A DNA stretch of 39,902 nt from CAMEON01 sp964427175 (lineage in GTDB: Bacteria > Bacillota > Clostridia > Oscillospirales > CAG-272), in NCBI GenBank assembly GCA_964427175.1, contig CAYRTP010000004.1, positions 1 through 39,902 of the forward strand, read 5' to 3'. Below, one piece after another: positions 1 to 8,422 of the stretch. Each line of letters opens with the position of its first letter. The first letter of the stretch is position 1. Under the pieces are notes generated by a model. It saw only the letters and a program-made list of their open reading frames with translations. It had not been told where the DNA came from and did not search any database. The position numbers were made by a program, and so were the translations under genes.

Positions 1-348
1 CCCGACCTGGTTCCCATCCTGGCAGTAGCCGCCTCGGTAGCCGAAGGAGAGACCCGCATGATCGGAGCCGCCCGTCTGCGGCTCAAGGAGAGCGACCGAC
101 TCAAGACGGTCAGCGACATGATTACCGCCCTGGGCGGTGACATTACCGAGACCCCCGACGGGCTCATCATTCGCGGCGTGTCCTGCCCGAAGGGCGGGAC
201 GGTTCATGCCGCGGGAGACCACCGCATTGCCATGAGCGGAGCGGTAGCGGCCACCGTCTGCGACGGGGACGTGACCGTCATCGGTGCCGAGTCGGTGGCC
301 AAGTCCTACCCCGCTTTCTGGGAGGAGTTTGAGCGGCTGGCGGAATGA
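1..348 (+). CDS. aroA: 3-phosphoshikimate 1-carboxyvinyltransferase (EPSP synthase), C-terminal part
   Basis: The reading frame is open from base 1 and ends at TGA 346-348, so about 115 C-terminal residues are present and the start lies outside the window. EPSP synthase joins shikimate 3-phosphate and phosphoenolpyruvate, the sixth step of the shikimate pathway, in the cytoplasm. The family motif RLRLKESDRL and the late DHRIAMS motif, both near the active site, are visible. The next genes on the strand are also aro genes. A 340-base gap holding a repeat element separates it from aroC, so cotranscription with aroC is uncertain. Confidence 0.95.
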   Translation, partial: PDLVPILAVAASVAEGETRMIGAARLRLKESDRLKTVSDMITALGGDITETPDGLIIRGVSCPKGGTVHAAGDHRIAMSGAVAATVCDGDVTVIGAESVAKSYPAFWEEFERLAE

Positions 349-436
349 GAGGAACTCTCCACTGCTTACGTATCTCTCCATACTTTCATTTTTCATTTAG
401 GCGATTGTAAAACTCTATAAAGATAGTTGGCGTGTT

Positions 437-584
437 TTCTTGCCCTCCCCAGCGGGGAGGGGGGACCGCGATAGCGGTGGGTGAGGAGAGCAGGTTTACG
501 AGTCGCAACGAGTTATTCGAGGGCCCCCGTTCTCCTCATCCACCATCCTTCGGATGGTCCCCCTTCCCCGCTGGGGAAGGCAAA
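437..584. repeat. MITE-like element with ~28-bp imperfect inverted ends
   Basis: The gap 349-688 has no gene. Its centre holds an element whose left end (TTGCCCTCCCCAGCGGGGAG, from 440) matches the reverse complement of its right end (to about 582) at 26 of 28 bases. Further in, GGTGGGTGAGGAGA on the left again pairs with TCTCCTCATCCACC on the right. It also contains two small hairpins, ACCGC-GATA-GCGGT at 465-478 and CCATCC-TTC-GGATGG at 543-557. No coding capacity and no clear target-site duplication are seen. The remaining bases, 349-436 and 585-688, are AT-rich and show only the aroC ribosome binding site. Confidence 0.75.
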
Positions 585-688
585 ATCGGAGAAAACTACC
601 GTTGAAATAACCCATTGAGTTCTTTGTGCGTTAATACATTTTTGCATTTTACAATTTCCTATCATTTTTTATTTGCAAGGAGCTCACC

Positions 689-1792
689 ATGCCAAACACC
701 TATGGCAACAATATACAACTCACCATCTTCGGCGGTTCCCACGACGTGGAGATCGGCATGACCCTGACGGGATTTCCCGCAGGGGTCCGACTCACGGAGG
801 CGGAGCTTTTGGCCTTCATGGCCCGCCGCGCACCGGGGCAGGGGCCCTGGGCGACCGCCCGCAAAGAGCCCGATATTCCCGTTTTCACGGCGGGAGTCGC
901 AGAGGAGACCACCGAGGGCGGTAAGATCTATATCACCGACGGAACCCCCATGCGGGCGGTGATCATCAATCAAAATCAGCGGTCGGGGGACTACGCCTCC
1001 CTGGCCGACGTGCCCCGTCCCTCCCACGCCGACTACGCGGCGAGGATGAAGTTCGGGGACGGCGTAGACCTGCGGGGCGGCGGCAAGTACTCGGGCCGTT
1101 TGACCGCGCCTCTCTGCATCGCGGGAGCCTTTTGCCTGGCCTACCTGCGGGAGCGGGGAATCGAGGTCGGGGCTCACATTTTGGCGGTTGGCTCGGTGAA
1201 GGACGAGGTCTTTGACCGTCTGCGTCTGACCCCCGAGGAACTGCACGCCCCCGCGTCCCTTCCCTTCTCGGTGATCGACCCCGAGGCGGGGGAGGACATG
1301 AAGGGGGAGATCGAGTGCGCCCGTATGACGGCGGACTCGGTGGGCGGTTCGGTGGAGTGCGCCGTGATCGGTCTGCCCGTTGGCCTGGGCGACCATCCCT
1401 TCGACGGTATGGAGGGGCGGATCTCCTCGATCCTGTTCTCCATTCCCGCGGTCAAGGCGGTCGCCTTCGGAGACGGCTTTGACTTTGTGACGGGCTACGG
1501 CTCCACCCACAACGATCCCTACGAGGTAGCCCCCGACGGGAACATTATCACCAAGTCCAACCACTGCGGCGGCATTGTGGGCGGTATGAGCACGGGAATG
1601 CCCTTGATCTTCTCCTGCGCTTTCAAGCCCACGCCCTCCATCGGCTCGGAGCAGGCCTCTGTCTCCCTCTCCCGCCGCGAAAACACCCCTTTGGTCATCA
1701 AGGGCCGTCACGATCCCTGCATCATCCCCCGCGCCGTCCCCGTGGTGGAAGCCGCCGCGGCTGTGGCTTTGGTGGATATGATGCTGGACTGA
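689..1792 (+). CDS. aroC: Chorismate synthase
   Basis: This 367-residue cytoplasmic enzyme makes chorismate from EPSP by an FMN-dependent 1,4-elimination, the last common step of aromatic biosynthesis. The start is preceded by CAAGGAG at a good distance. The FMN and substrate-binding stretch RPSHADY...RGGGKYSGRLTAP (about residues 110-140) and the late HDPCIIPRAVPVVEA segment are typical of the clostridial form. The length is normal for the family. It stands between aroA and the aroE-aroK fusion. An alternative +1-frame reading at 673-924 is only an overlapping shadow. Confidence 0.97.
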   Translation: MPNTYGNNIQLTIFGGSHDVEIGMTLTGFPAGVRLTEAELLAFMARRAPGQGPWATARKEPDIPVFTAGVAEETTEGGKIYITDGTPMRAVIINQNQRSGDYASLADVPRPSHADYAARMKFGDGVDLRGGGKYSGRLTAPLCIAGAFCLAYLRERGIEVGAHILAVGSVKDEVFDRLRLTPEELHAPASLPFSVIDPEAGEDMKGEIECARMTADSVGGSVECAVIGLPVGLGDHPFDGMEGRISSILFSIPAVKAVAFGDGFDFVTGYGSTHNDPYEVAPDGNIITKSNHCGGIVGGMSTGMPLIFSCAFKPTPSIGSEQASVSLSRRENTPLVIKGRHDPCIIPRAVPVVEAAAAVALVDMMLD

Positions 1793-1808
1793 GGTGTGTG
1801 GGGGGAAC

Positions 1809-1858
1809 GAGGGGCTCTGCCCCTGGCCCCCGCAAGCCCCTTTGAAAAGGGGCTTGAC
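1809..1858 (+). repeat. Double hairpin in the aroC downstream gap
   Basis: Between aroC and the next gene lie GGGGC-TCT-GCCCC (1811-1823) and AAGCCCCTT-TGAA-AAGGGGCTT (1834-1855). The second resembles the TTTTGAAAA-loop hairpin of the longer repeats at 20853 and 28645 in design, but not in the flanking sequence. No T-run follows immediately, so it is a weak terminator candidate at best. It may instead be a dispersed repeat or an RNA processing or stability element. Confidence 0.55.
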
Positions 1859-1902
1859 CCCTATACTTTCAATAAACGTTTGTTTTCCGGAAAGGAATCA
1901 TT

Positions 1903-2856
1903 ATGAAATACGTATTTTCGGACTTCTATTTGCTGGTCGGCGCGGCTGACAAGGAGACTCGCACGGTGGGGGATGCCTACCGACGCATGGCGGGGATGAT
2001 GGGGATTCCCGTGGATCCCGCCTGTCTGCTTTTTGCTCTGCGGGGACTTTGCTCGGGCGGGTTTGTCACGGTCTCTCCTGCGGAGGGCTTAATTACCGCA
2101 GATACCCCCATTGCCGTGACCGATACAGGCAAAAAGGCGGTGGCGATCTCGGGGATTCAAAAGCTCATGGGTGAGGTCAAGGCGTTCAACAAGAACGAGC
2201 TGAAATTTTGCCGTTTGGACCGTGCCGACTCGGATGGTGATTGGGCCTTGGACACCGAGAGCTTCACCGCCATCAGCGAGGATATGATGGGACGCAGGGA
2301 GATCGTCCATCCCCTGTTTGAACTGCGCGACGCGGGGGAGGGGATGCTGACCATGACGATTCATCATCCCAACCACAGCTACTCGCCCTATGAAGACGAG
2401 GAGGGGGAGGAGTCCGAAGCCAATCCCTTTGATCCCGATGCCGCCGCGTACAGCGACTCGGTATCCGTGACGGGTACCGCCGAGCGCATCATGGCGGGGA
2501 TGTCCGACCTGGTGGCCGCGGCCCACGCCCTGCTGACCGAGGCTCCCAAGACCCGCAAGGTGGGGTTGCACGGTGCGGACAAGTCCCTGGTGGTCACCCT
2601 GGCCCGCGCGGCCTCGGAGCAGGGGATAGTCCTGCGCATGACGGTGGAGCAGATCCGCTTCAATCGCCAGCGATTCTACGGCAAGCGGGACAGCGACCTG
2701 GACTACGCCCAGTGCGGTGACCCCATCATCCTCCACGAAATGAACGGTGCGGCGGACTTTGCCGCCCTGGTCCTTCCCTGCGCGGTGGCCCTGCCCGAGC
2801 GTTTGGGGGAGGCGGATTTCGAGGCTATCGCCGCCGTCCATCAAAAGTTAAAATAA
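1903..2856 (+). CDS. Unknown protein in the aro cluster, winged-helix-like N-terminus
   Basis: I do not recognise this 317-residue protein. It starts after GGAAAGGAATCATT and ends 15 bases before the aroE-aroK fusion, so it is probably cotranscribed with it. Residues 1-85 (helices, then a strand pair ending in IAVTDTGKKAV) resemble a winged-helix domain of the kind seen in clostridial regulators. A strongly acidic linker follows the middle domain (163-179, YEDEEGEESE and on). The C-terminal half is alpha/beta with no catalytic motif that I can name. There is no signal peptide and no membrane segment. The position suggests a regulatory or accessory role in aromatic biosynthesis, but that is inference only. 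Confidence 0.8.
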   Translation: MKYVFSDFYLLVGAADKETRTVGDAYRRMAGMMGIPVDPACLLFALRGLCSGGFVTVSPAEGLITADTPIAVTDTGKKAVAISGIQKLMGEVKAFNKNELKFCRLDRADSDGDWALDTESFTAISEDMMGRREIVHPLFELRDAGEGMLTMTIHHPNHSYSPYEDEEGEESEANPFDPDAAAYSDSVSVTGTAERIMAGMSDLVAAAHALLTEAPKTRKVGLHGADKSLVVTLARAASEQGIVLRMTVEQIRFNRQRFYGKRDSDLDYAQCGDPIILHEMNGAADFAALVLPCAVALPERLGEADFEAIAAVHQKLK

Positions 2857-2871
2857 AAAGAAGGAATCATC

Positions 2872-4164
2872 ATGAACAATCAAGCAACCGGAAAGCCCAT
2901 GCGTACGGGTCTTTTGGGCGAGAAGCTGGGTCACAGCTTTTCCCCCCAGATCCACAAGGCCCTGGTGGGCGAACGATATACATACGAGCTCTACGAGCGC
3001 GCCCTCGACGAGGTCGAGGGCTTCATCAAAGGCGGTGAGTGGGATTCTCTCAACGTGACCATTCCGTACAAAAAGGTGGTCATGCCCTTCCTGGATGAGA
3101 TCTCCCCCGAGGCCCAGCGCATCGGGGCGGTCAACACCGTCACCCATCTGCCCGACGGGCGGCTTCGCGGGGACAATACCGACTACTTTGGCTTTGAGCG
3201 CACCCTCAAATTCTGCGGTGTCAAGACCGAGGGGGTCAAGGCCCTGATCCTGGGCAACGGCGGCGCGGCGGCCACGGCTGTCAACGTCCTGCGGGACAAC
3301 GGCGCGCAGGTGGTGGTGCTGGCCATCGACGGGATCCCCGTGGGAGGCATTACCCCCGAATCCTACGACACCCTCTACGATCGTCACGCCGACGCTGAGA
3401 TCGTGGTCAACTGCACCCCCGTGGGGATGTACCCCAAGCTGGTGGGACAGAAGCTCATTGAGCTTGCCCGTCTGCCCCGCATGAAGGCGGTCTTTGACAT
3501 GGTCTACAACCCCGCCCGCACGGCCCTGTTGCAGGAGGCCGACTCCCTGGGCATCCCCGCCTACAACGGACTTCTCATGCTGGTGGCCCAGGCCAAGCGG
3601 GCCTCCGAGCTGTTTCTGGGTGAGGCGCTTCACGACAGTGCCATCGACGAGATCGTGGAATCCATCTCCCGCGAGACCGGCAACATCATCCTGGTCGGTA
3701 TGCCCGGAAGCGGAAAATCCACCGTGGGCAAGAAGTTGGCCAAAGCCCTGGGCCGTCCCTTCGTGGACACCGATGCCCTCATCGTGGAGGCGGCGGGCCG
3801 TGCCATCCCCGACATTTTCGCCACCGACGGCGAGGAGGTCTTCCGCGCCTTGGAGACCGAGGCGGTCAAGAAGGCGGGCATGATGAGCGGAGCCGTCATC
3901 GCTACGGGCGGCGGCGTGGTGACCCGTCAGCGCAACTACGCCCCCCTCTCCCAGAACGGGCGTATCGTATTCATCAAGCGTGACCCGGACCGTCTCCCCA
4001 CGGAAGGCAGACCCCTGTCCCAGATCCAATCCCGAGAGGCCATGTACGCCGTCCGTCTGCCCCTCTATCAGGCCTTTGCCGACCTGGAGGTGGACAATAA
4101 CGGTTCGATCCATGACACGGTAGAGGCCATTCTGACGGCTCTGGGCTACACTCATCAAGCGTAA
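2872..4164 (+). CDS. aroE-aroK: Bifunctional shikimate dehydrogenase / shikimate kinase
   Basis: One 430-residue frame carries two consecutive shikimate-pathway enzymes. Residues about 11-266 are shikimate dehydrogenase (AroE). It has the substrate motif NVTIPYK with catalytic K67, GDNTDYFG with D104, and a nucleotide-binding GNGGAA loop at 128-133. Residues about 270-430 are shikimate kinase (AroK), with the Walker A motif GMPGSGKST at 276-284, a DTD motif shortly after, and GGGVV. The two domains reduce 3-dehydroshikimate and then phosphorylate shikimate. No stop or frameshift lies between them. AAGGAATC precedes the start. aroQ follows after 14 bases, so AroQ, AroE and AroK (steps 3-5) are encoded side by side. 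Confidence 0.96.
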   Translation: MNNQATGKPMRTGLLGEKLGHSFSPQIHKALVGERYTYELYERALDEVEGFIKGGEWDSLNVTIPYKKVVMPFLDEISPEAQRIGAVNTVTHLPDGRLRGDNTDYFGFERTLKFCGVKTEGVKALILGNGGAAATAVNVLRDNGAQVVVLAIDGIPVGGITPESYDTLYDRHADAEIVVNCTPVGMYPKLVGQKLIELARLPRMKAVFDMVYNPARTALLQEADSLGIPAYNGLLMLVAQAKRASELFLGEALHDSAIDEIVESISRETGNIILVGMPGSGKSTVGKKLAKALGRPFVDTDALIVEAAGRAIPDIFATDGEEVFRALETEAVKKAGMMSGAVIATGGGVVTRQRNYAPLSQNGRIVFIKRDPDRLPTEGRPLSQIQSREAMYAVRLPLYQAFADLEVDNNGSIHDTVEAILTALGYTHQA

Positions 4165-4178
4165 AGGAGATCAACGTC

Positions 4179-4613
4179 ATGAAGCTTCTCATCATCAACG
4201 GTCCCAATCTGAATATGCTGGGACTCCGCGAGCCCGGCATTTACGGCGACCGCAACTACGCCACCCTGTGCGCCCTCTGCGAGGGGTGGTGCGCCGAGGC
4301 GGGCTTTGACTGCGAGCTGTTCCAGTCCAACCACGAGGGGGCCATCGTGGACAAGATCCAGGAGGCCTACGGCCAGGTGGACGGCATCGTCATCAACCCC
4401 GCCGCCTACACCCACACCAGCGTGGCCATTCTGGACGCGCTCAAGGCGGTGGCCATCCCCACGGTGGAGGTCCACATCTCCAAGGTCAGCGAGCGCGAGG
4501 CCTTCCGCCAGATCTCCTACGTGAGCTACTACGCCCTGCGGACCATCCAGGGGATGGGATTCGAGGGTTACCGCGAGGCTATTTTGGAGCTGGGGCGGGT
4601 TTTGGGGGCGTAA
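4179..4613 (+). CDS. aroQ: 3-dehydroquinate dehydratase, type II
   Basis: This 144-residue type II enzyme dehydrates 3-dehydroquinate to 3-dehydroshikimate, the substrate of the AroE domain encoded just upstream. The N-terminal NGPNLNMLGLREPGIYG carries the lid R17 and catalytic Y22. NPAAYTH at 73-79 includes N73 and the catalytic region H79, and EVHIS near residue 98 is also typical. AAAGGAG precedes the ATG by a normal distance. It is the last gene of the aro string and a terminator hairpin follows at 4647. Confidence 0.96.
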   Translation: MKLLIINGPNLNMLGLREPGIYGDRNYATLCALCEGWCAEAGFDCELFQSNHEGAIVDKIQEAYGQVDGIVINPAAYTHTSVAILDALKAVAIPTVEVHISKVSEREAFRQISYVSYYALRTIQGMGFEGYREAILELGRVLGA

Positions 4614-4646
4614 GAACCCTACGATTATACACAAGCAAGCCCCCAT

Positions 4647-4679
4647 GGCGTACCTGCAATAAAAGCAGGTGCGCCTTTT
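4647..4679 (+). terminator. Rho-independent terminator after aroQ
   Basis: GGCGTACCTGC and GCAGGTGCGCC pair over 11 positions (one G-U), with loop AATAAAA, and are followed by TTTTC. It ends the aro gene string on the + strand. Confidence 0.75.
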
Positions 4680-4698
4680 CAATTCAGCGTTTTTCGTC

Positions 4699-4727
4699 AA
4701 GACAAACAGAAAATGATATGATATAAT
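4699..4727 (+). promoter_or_regulatory. Possible SigA promoter of the AraC-type gene
   Basis: A perfect -10 TATAAT lies at 4722-4727 in an AT-rich stretch. The -35 at 17 bp is weak (AAGACA). The gene's ribosome binding site GGAGG follows at about 4768. Confidence 0.4.
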
Positions 4728-4780
4728 AATAATCACAAGCAGGAGGCCACCGCTTATTGATCCATTCGAGGAGGTAAGAA

Positions 4781-6004
4781 ATGGAAAATAGAGATTTGAT
4801 CAAAAATGCTGTGAAATATATCAACAATTTGGGTTCTGATACAACGACCCTCGAGGACGTAGCAAAAAATGCGGGCTTTTCCACCGACTACTTCAATCGC
4901 ATTTTTCGGAACCACACGGGATTTAACGTTATGGAATACGTGAAATTCCGGAAATTAAATCGTGCCGCACGCATGCTTCGCAAGTCTCCCGAACGGGATA
5001 TTTTATCGATCGCATTGGACTCCGGATATGAAAGCCACGAGGGCTTTACCCGCGCATTTAAGGAGCAATACGGGAAAACGCCCAGCGAATACCGCGAAAG
5101 CATGAAAGAAACGCCGCTCGTTTGGGCAGACAACGAGCTCAACGCGACCGCCGTTGCCGAATTTCGCCACGTGCTTTCCGATTTTCATGAAAAAGATGCC
5201 GACGAGGCGATTGATTGGCTTTTGGAAAAGGACACCAAGCGTTTCGGATATACGGCAATCACCATTGCCAATAACGGGTCAAAAATTGTATCGGACAACA
5301 GCTCTTTTGAAGATGGATTTGTAACGATAGATAATTTTTTTGAAGACCCTCATTTAACAATCGTCTATGGCGATTTGGGGAATCTCAGAAATTATATAGA
5401 TCGGCTCCTGCTCTTTAAGCCCAGCCATATCGACTGTATATTCCATAAAGACGTGTCCTTTGAAGCTGTAAAATCCGCACTTGAGGGCATTCCATTCAAA
5501 GGTATAAAAGAATACGATGAAACCATGTATTTCGGTGAACCGTTTGTTCTGCCCGAAGAAGCACAAAAGTATGATATCCATTTGTTGGAGGCCAAAGATT
5601 TGGAGGCGGTTGACGAGTTTATTGCCGAATACCCCAATGAAATGTTTAAAAAATCGGGTGGGTTCGGGCTGAAAAACCTGCTGAGACAGCCGCTTGAACA
5701 AAGACCCCTTTCGCAACCGTTCGGCGTTTTTGATGGCAAAAAGCTCCTTTCTATATCCTATGACGGGTTGCAGAGCACACACGGCTTTTGCCTAAACAAC
5801 TGTGTTCATACCGCGATTTTACCGGGTACTCCCAATGATGCGATCAAATATCTGTATCTGACGGCTGCCAATGCCGCTATGGAGAAAGGCTTTATTCCGT
5901 TTGAGGATGCCCAATTTGGTGAATACGCAAAGAGCCACGGAGAATTTGATGCATATGAACTGGGATTTGAAAGAGTAAATACCGTGTATTCCATTGATTT
6001 TTAA
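4781..6004 (+). CDS. AraC-family regulator with a C-terminal GNAT-like region
   Basis: The 407-residue protein opens with an AraC/XylS DNA-binding domain at about 5-108. It has two helix-turn-helix units, the first in TLEDVAKNAGFSTDYFNRIF and the second in ILSIALDSGYESHEGFTRAF, then the usual FKEQYGKTPSEYR. The remaining 300 residues look alpha/beta. The end (about 300-407: GVFDGKKLL, KYLYLTAANAAMEKG, YELGFERV) resembles a GNAT acetyltransferase fold, but I see no clear acetyl-CoA loop, so it may be a ligand sensor. Base composition and codon use are much AT-richer than in the neighbours, and terminators flank the gene on both sides, so recent acquisition is likely. The target is unknown. Confidence 0.88.
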   Translation: MENRDLIKNAVKYINNLGSDTTTLEDVAKNAGFSTDYFNRIFRNHTGFNVMEYVKFRKLNRAARMLRKSPERDILSIALDSGYESHEGFTRAFKEQYGKTPSEYRESMKETPLVWADNELNATAVAEFRHVLSDFHEKDADEAIDWLLEKDTKRFGYTAITIANNGSKIVSDNSSFEDGFVTIDNFFEDPHLTIVYGDLGNLRNYIDRLLLFKPSHIDCIFHKDVSFEAVKSALEGIPFKGIKEYDETMYFGEPFVLPEEAQKYDIHLLEAKDLEAVDEFIAEYPNEMFKKSGGFGLKNLLRQPLEQRPLSQPFGVFDGKKLLSISYDGLQSTHGFCLNNCVHTAILPGTPNDAIKYLYLTAANAAMEKGFIPFEDAQFGEYAKSHGEFDAYELGFERVNTVYSIDF

Positions 6005-6006
6005 TG

Positions 6007-6041
6007 ACAACAAAGCCCCGCCTCGCGCGGGGTCTTGTTGT
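6007..6041. terminator. Bidirectional terminator between convergent genes
   Basis: ACAACAAAGCCCCGC pairs with GCGGGGTCTTGTTGT around a short CTCGC loop. It lies between the stops of the AraC-type gene (+) and the carboxypeptidase gene (-) and can serve both. Confidence 0.75.
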
Positions 6042-6052
6042 CCTTCTGCGTC

Positions 6053-7222
6053 CTACATCCCCAGCATCCCCCGCCACAAACGGCACCAGATGTCCCAAAA
6101 GCCCAGCTTGTCGGCTCCCTCCGTGGCCGTGATGGCCACCTCGCCCAGGGAGGTTCCCTTGCAGGTGTAGGTGATCTTCCCCACTGCCTCCCCCGCGCGG
6201 ATGGGGGCGGGCAGACTCTCGGGGAGGGTGACCGTATGCTCCACCGCCGCCATATCGGCACGGGGCAGGACGGCGGTGAAACGAGGGTAGGTCAGCCCCA
6301 CCTCGTCCACGGTGCCCCCCGTGATAGGCATGGGAGCCAGGGTCCCGCCCTCGGCGGTGAACAGGCCGTAGGTGGCAAAGCCCCAGTCCAAAAGCCGCTG
6401 GGCGGCGGCGTTGCGGATATCGCGGGAGGCCGCCCCCATGATGACGCAGATGAGGGTCATACCATCCCGCTCGGCTGTGACCGAAATACAGAATCCCGCC
6501 TTGGCGGTGGAGCCTGTTTTCAGGCCGTTGCACCCTCGATAGAAGCGCACCAGGCGGTTGGTGTTGGTCAGCCCGAAGGCCCCGTTCCGAATGGTGTCCA
6601 TCCAGGTGGAGCTGTAGGTCAGGATCTCCTTGTGGGCGATCAGCGCGCGGGACATGATGGCGATATCGGCGGCGGAGGTGACGTGGTTGGTGGCCGTATC
6701 GTCCAGGCCGTTGGTGTTCTCAAAGTGGGTGGAGGTCATGCCCAACTCGGCCGCCCGCTGGTTCATGCGGGCTACGAAGGCTTCCTCGCTCCCGTAGGTA
6801 CGCTCGGCCAGGGCCACGGCGGCATCGTTGGCCGAGGCGATGACCACGCTCTTGACCATGTCCCGCACCGTCATCTGCTCCCCCTCTTTCAGAAAGATCT
6901 GGGACCCGCCCATGGAGGCGGCGTGGGCCGAGGCGGTGACGGTATCCTCCCACTTGAGGCTCCCCGATTCGATGGCCTCCATGACGAGCAGAAGGGTCAT
7001 GATCTTGGTGACCGAGGCGGGGGGCATGGCCTCGGCGGGGTTTTGGGCGTATAGGGCCTGCCCTGTGGAGGCCTCCATAAGGACGGCGCTTTTGCAGTCC
7101 AGGTTCAGTTCGGGGACGGCGCTCGCCGTGCTTCCCTCCTCGGCGGCTACGGGAACCGCAAGGGTGAACAGCAGGACTACAACCAGCAGGAGGGACAGGG
7201 CACGGATGATTCTTGTGCGCAT
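6053..7222 (-). CDS. dacF: D-alanyl-D-alanine carboxypeptidase (DacF/PBP5 type)
   Basis: This 389-residue exported enzyme trims the terminal D-alanine of peptidoglycan stem peptides. The chosen ATG at 7222 has GAGAGGTG upstream and begins a signal peptide (MRTRIIRALS, hydrophobic to about 22, then PVAAEE). The frame extends 50 codons further upstream but without leader features. All three serine-active-site motifs are intact: SVTK 70-73, SAN 130-132 and KTG 235-237. A PBP5 C-terminal beta domain follows, and an aromatic amphipathic tail (GFWDIWCRLWRG) probably anchors it to the membrane face. The second paralogue in the window, at 36755, has altered motifs. Confidence 0.94.
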   Translation of the reverse strand: MRTRIIRALSLLLVVVLLFTLAVPVAAEEGSTASAVPELNLDCKSAVLMEASTGQALYAQNPAEAMPPASVTKIMTLLLVMEAIESGSLKWEDTVTASAHAASMGGSQIFLKEGEQMTVRDMVKSVVIASANDAAVALAERTYGSEEAFVARMNQRAAELGMTSTHFENTNGLDDTATNHVTSAADIAIMSRALIAHKEILTYSSTWMDTIRNGAFGLTNTNRLVRFYRGCNGLKTGSTAKAGFCISVTAERDGMTLICVIMGAASRDIRNAAAQRLLDWGFATYGLFTAEGGTLAPMPITGGTVDEVGLTYPRFTAVLPRADMAAVEHTVTLPESLPAPIRAGEAVGKITYTCKGTSLGEVAITATEGADKLGFWDIWCRLWRGMLGM

Positions 7223-7284
7223 AGGGGTAACACCTCTCTTTTTTGGTAGAGAATATGAGCGCGGCGGGGGTTTTATGCCCATGC

Positions 7285-7313
7285 AAAAAGCCTCCCCCGA
7301 TTCGGAGGAGGCT
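7285..7313 (-). terminator. Rho-independent terminator after galM
   Basis: On the minus strand AGCCTCC pairs with GGAGGCT around an 11-base loop and is followed by TTTTT. It lies just downstream of the galM stop and ends the sugar operon. Confidence 0.8.
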
Positions 7314-7325
7314 GTGTGGTTGCCG

Positions 7326-8408
7326 TTACTCGGCGGAGAACTTGTAGATGGTGGTATAATCGTACTTCTCACCGGGACGGAGGATGCAGGCGGTGAAGTC
7401 TGCCTCGCCCTGATGGTGGACGCTGTCGGGCATCACCTGGGTCTCCAGGCAGAAGCCGGTCTGGGTGGTCTGGTGGTTGCCGCCACGCAGGGGGAAACAG
7501 GGGTTCTTCAGGAAGTTGGCGGAGTAGAACTGCACGCAGGGCTGGTTGGTGAACATCTCCATCTTGCGGCCGGTTACAGGCTCGTAAGCCACGGCGCGGA
7601 GCTTGAGCGCACCGCCCGACTTGCAGGACTTCCAATCGGTGAAGTTGAAGCAGTGATCGTAGCCGCCCGCGGTGCGTAGATCGGCGCAATCGGCAAAGAA
7701 GTCACGGCCGATGGCCTTGGTCTGACGGAAGTCGAAGGGCGTGCCATCCACGGGCTTGATGGCCACGGGGATCAGTTCCTTGTCGCCTGCCACGTAGGAC
7801 TCGGCATCCAGCCACAGGCTGTGGCCGAACACGGTACCCGAGGCGTTACCGCCCAGGTTGAAGTAGGCGTGGTTGGTGAGGTTGATGGGGGTAGCCTTGT
7901 CGCACTCGGCCTCGTAGCGGATGGAAAGAGCACCCTCGTTGTTCAGGGTGTAGGTGACCTTGATCTCCAGGTTGCCGGGGAAGCCCTCGTCACCGTCGGG
8001 AGAGGTGTGGGTCAGGGTCAGCACGGCACCGTCTGCGGTGACGGCGGTTTCGGCGTTCCAGATGACGTAGGAATAGCTCTTCAGACCGCCGTGGAGGGTG
8101 TTGGGGCCGTCATTGGCGTAGAGGCTGTAGCTCTGACCGTCCAACTCAAAGCCTGCCTTGGCGATGCGGTTGGCGTAGCGGCCCACCAGCGCGCCCAGGT
8201 AACCGTCCGCGGCCTCGTAGTCGGCCACCGAATCGTAGCCCAGGACCACGTCCAGGATCTTGCCGTTGCGGTCGGGGGCCTTGAGGCTGACCAGGGTACC
8301 GCCGAAATCCGTGATCTCCACGGTCACGCCGTTGTCGTTCATCAGGGTATAGAGGTTGGCGGTCTCACCGCTCTGGATCTTGCCGTAGGGGCGGGTATAG
8401 ATATTCAT
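7326..8408 (-). CDS. galM: Aldose 1-epimerase (galactose mutarotase)
   Basis: This 360-residue cytoplasmic enzyme interconverts alpha and beta anomers of galactose or glucose. The start at 8408 has GGAGGTACACC directly upstream; an in-frame ATG five codons earlier lies before that site. Family motifs are present: GRYANRI at 76-82, LHGG with H106, NHAYFNL with catalytic H180, and TGFCLETQ with catalytic E322. It follows galE by 14 bases and is the last gene of a four-gene operon ending in the terminator at 7285. Confidence 0.95.
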   Translation of the reverse strand: MNIYTRPYGKIQSGETANLYTLMNDNGVTVEITDFGGTLVSLKAPDRNGKILDVVLGYDSVADYEAADGYLGALVGRYANRIAKAGFELDGQSYSLYANDGPNTLHGGLKSYSYVIWNAETAVTADGAVLTLTHTSPDGDEGFPGNLEIKVTYTLNNEGALSIRYEAECDKATPINLTNHAYFNLGGNASGTVFGHSLWLDAESYVAGDKELIPVAIKPVDGTPFDFRQTKAIGRDFFADCADLRTAGGYDHCFNFTDWKSCKSGGALKLRAVAYEPVTGRKMEMFTNQPCVQFYSANFLKNPCFPLRGGNHQTTQTGFCLETQVMPDSVHHQGEADFTACILRPGEKYDYTTIYKFSAE

Positions 8409-8422
8409 GGTGTACCTCCGCA

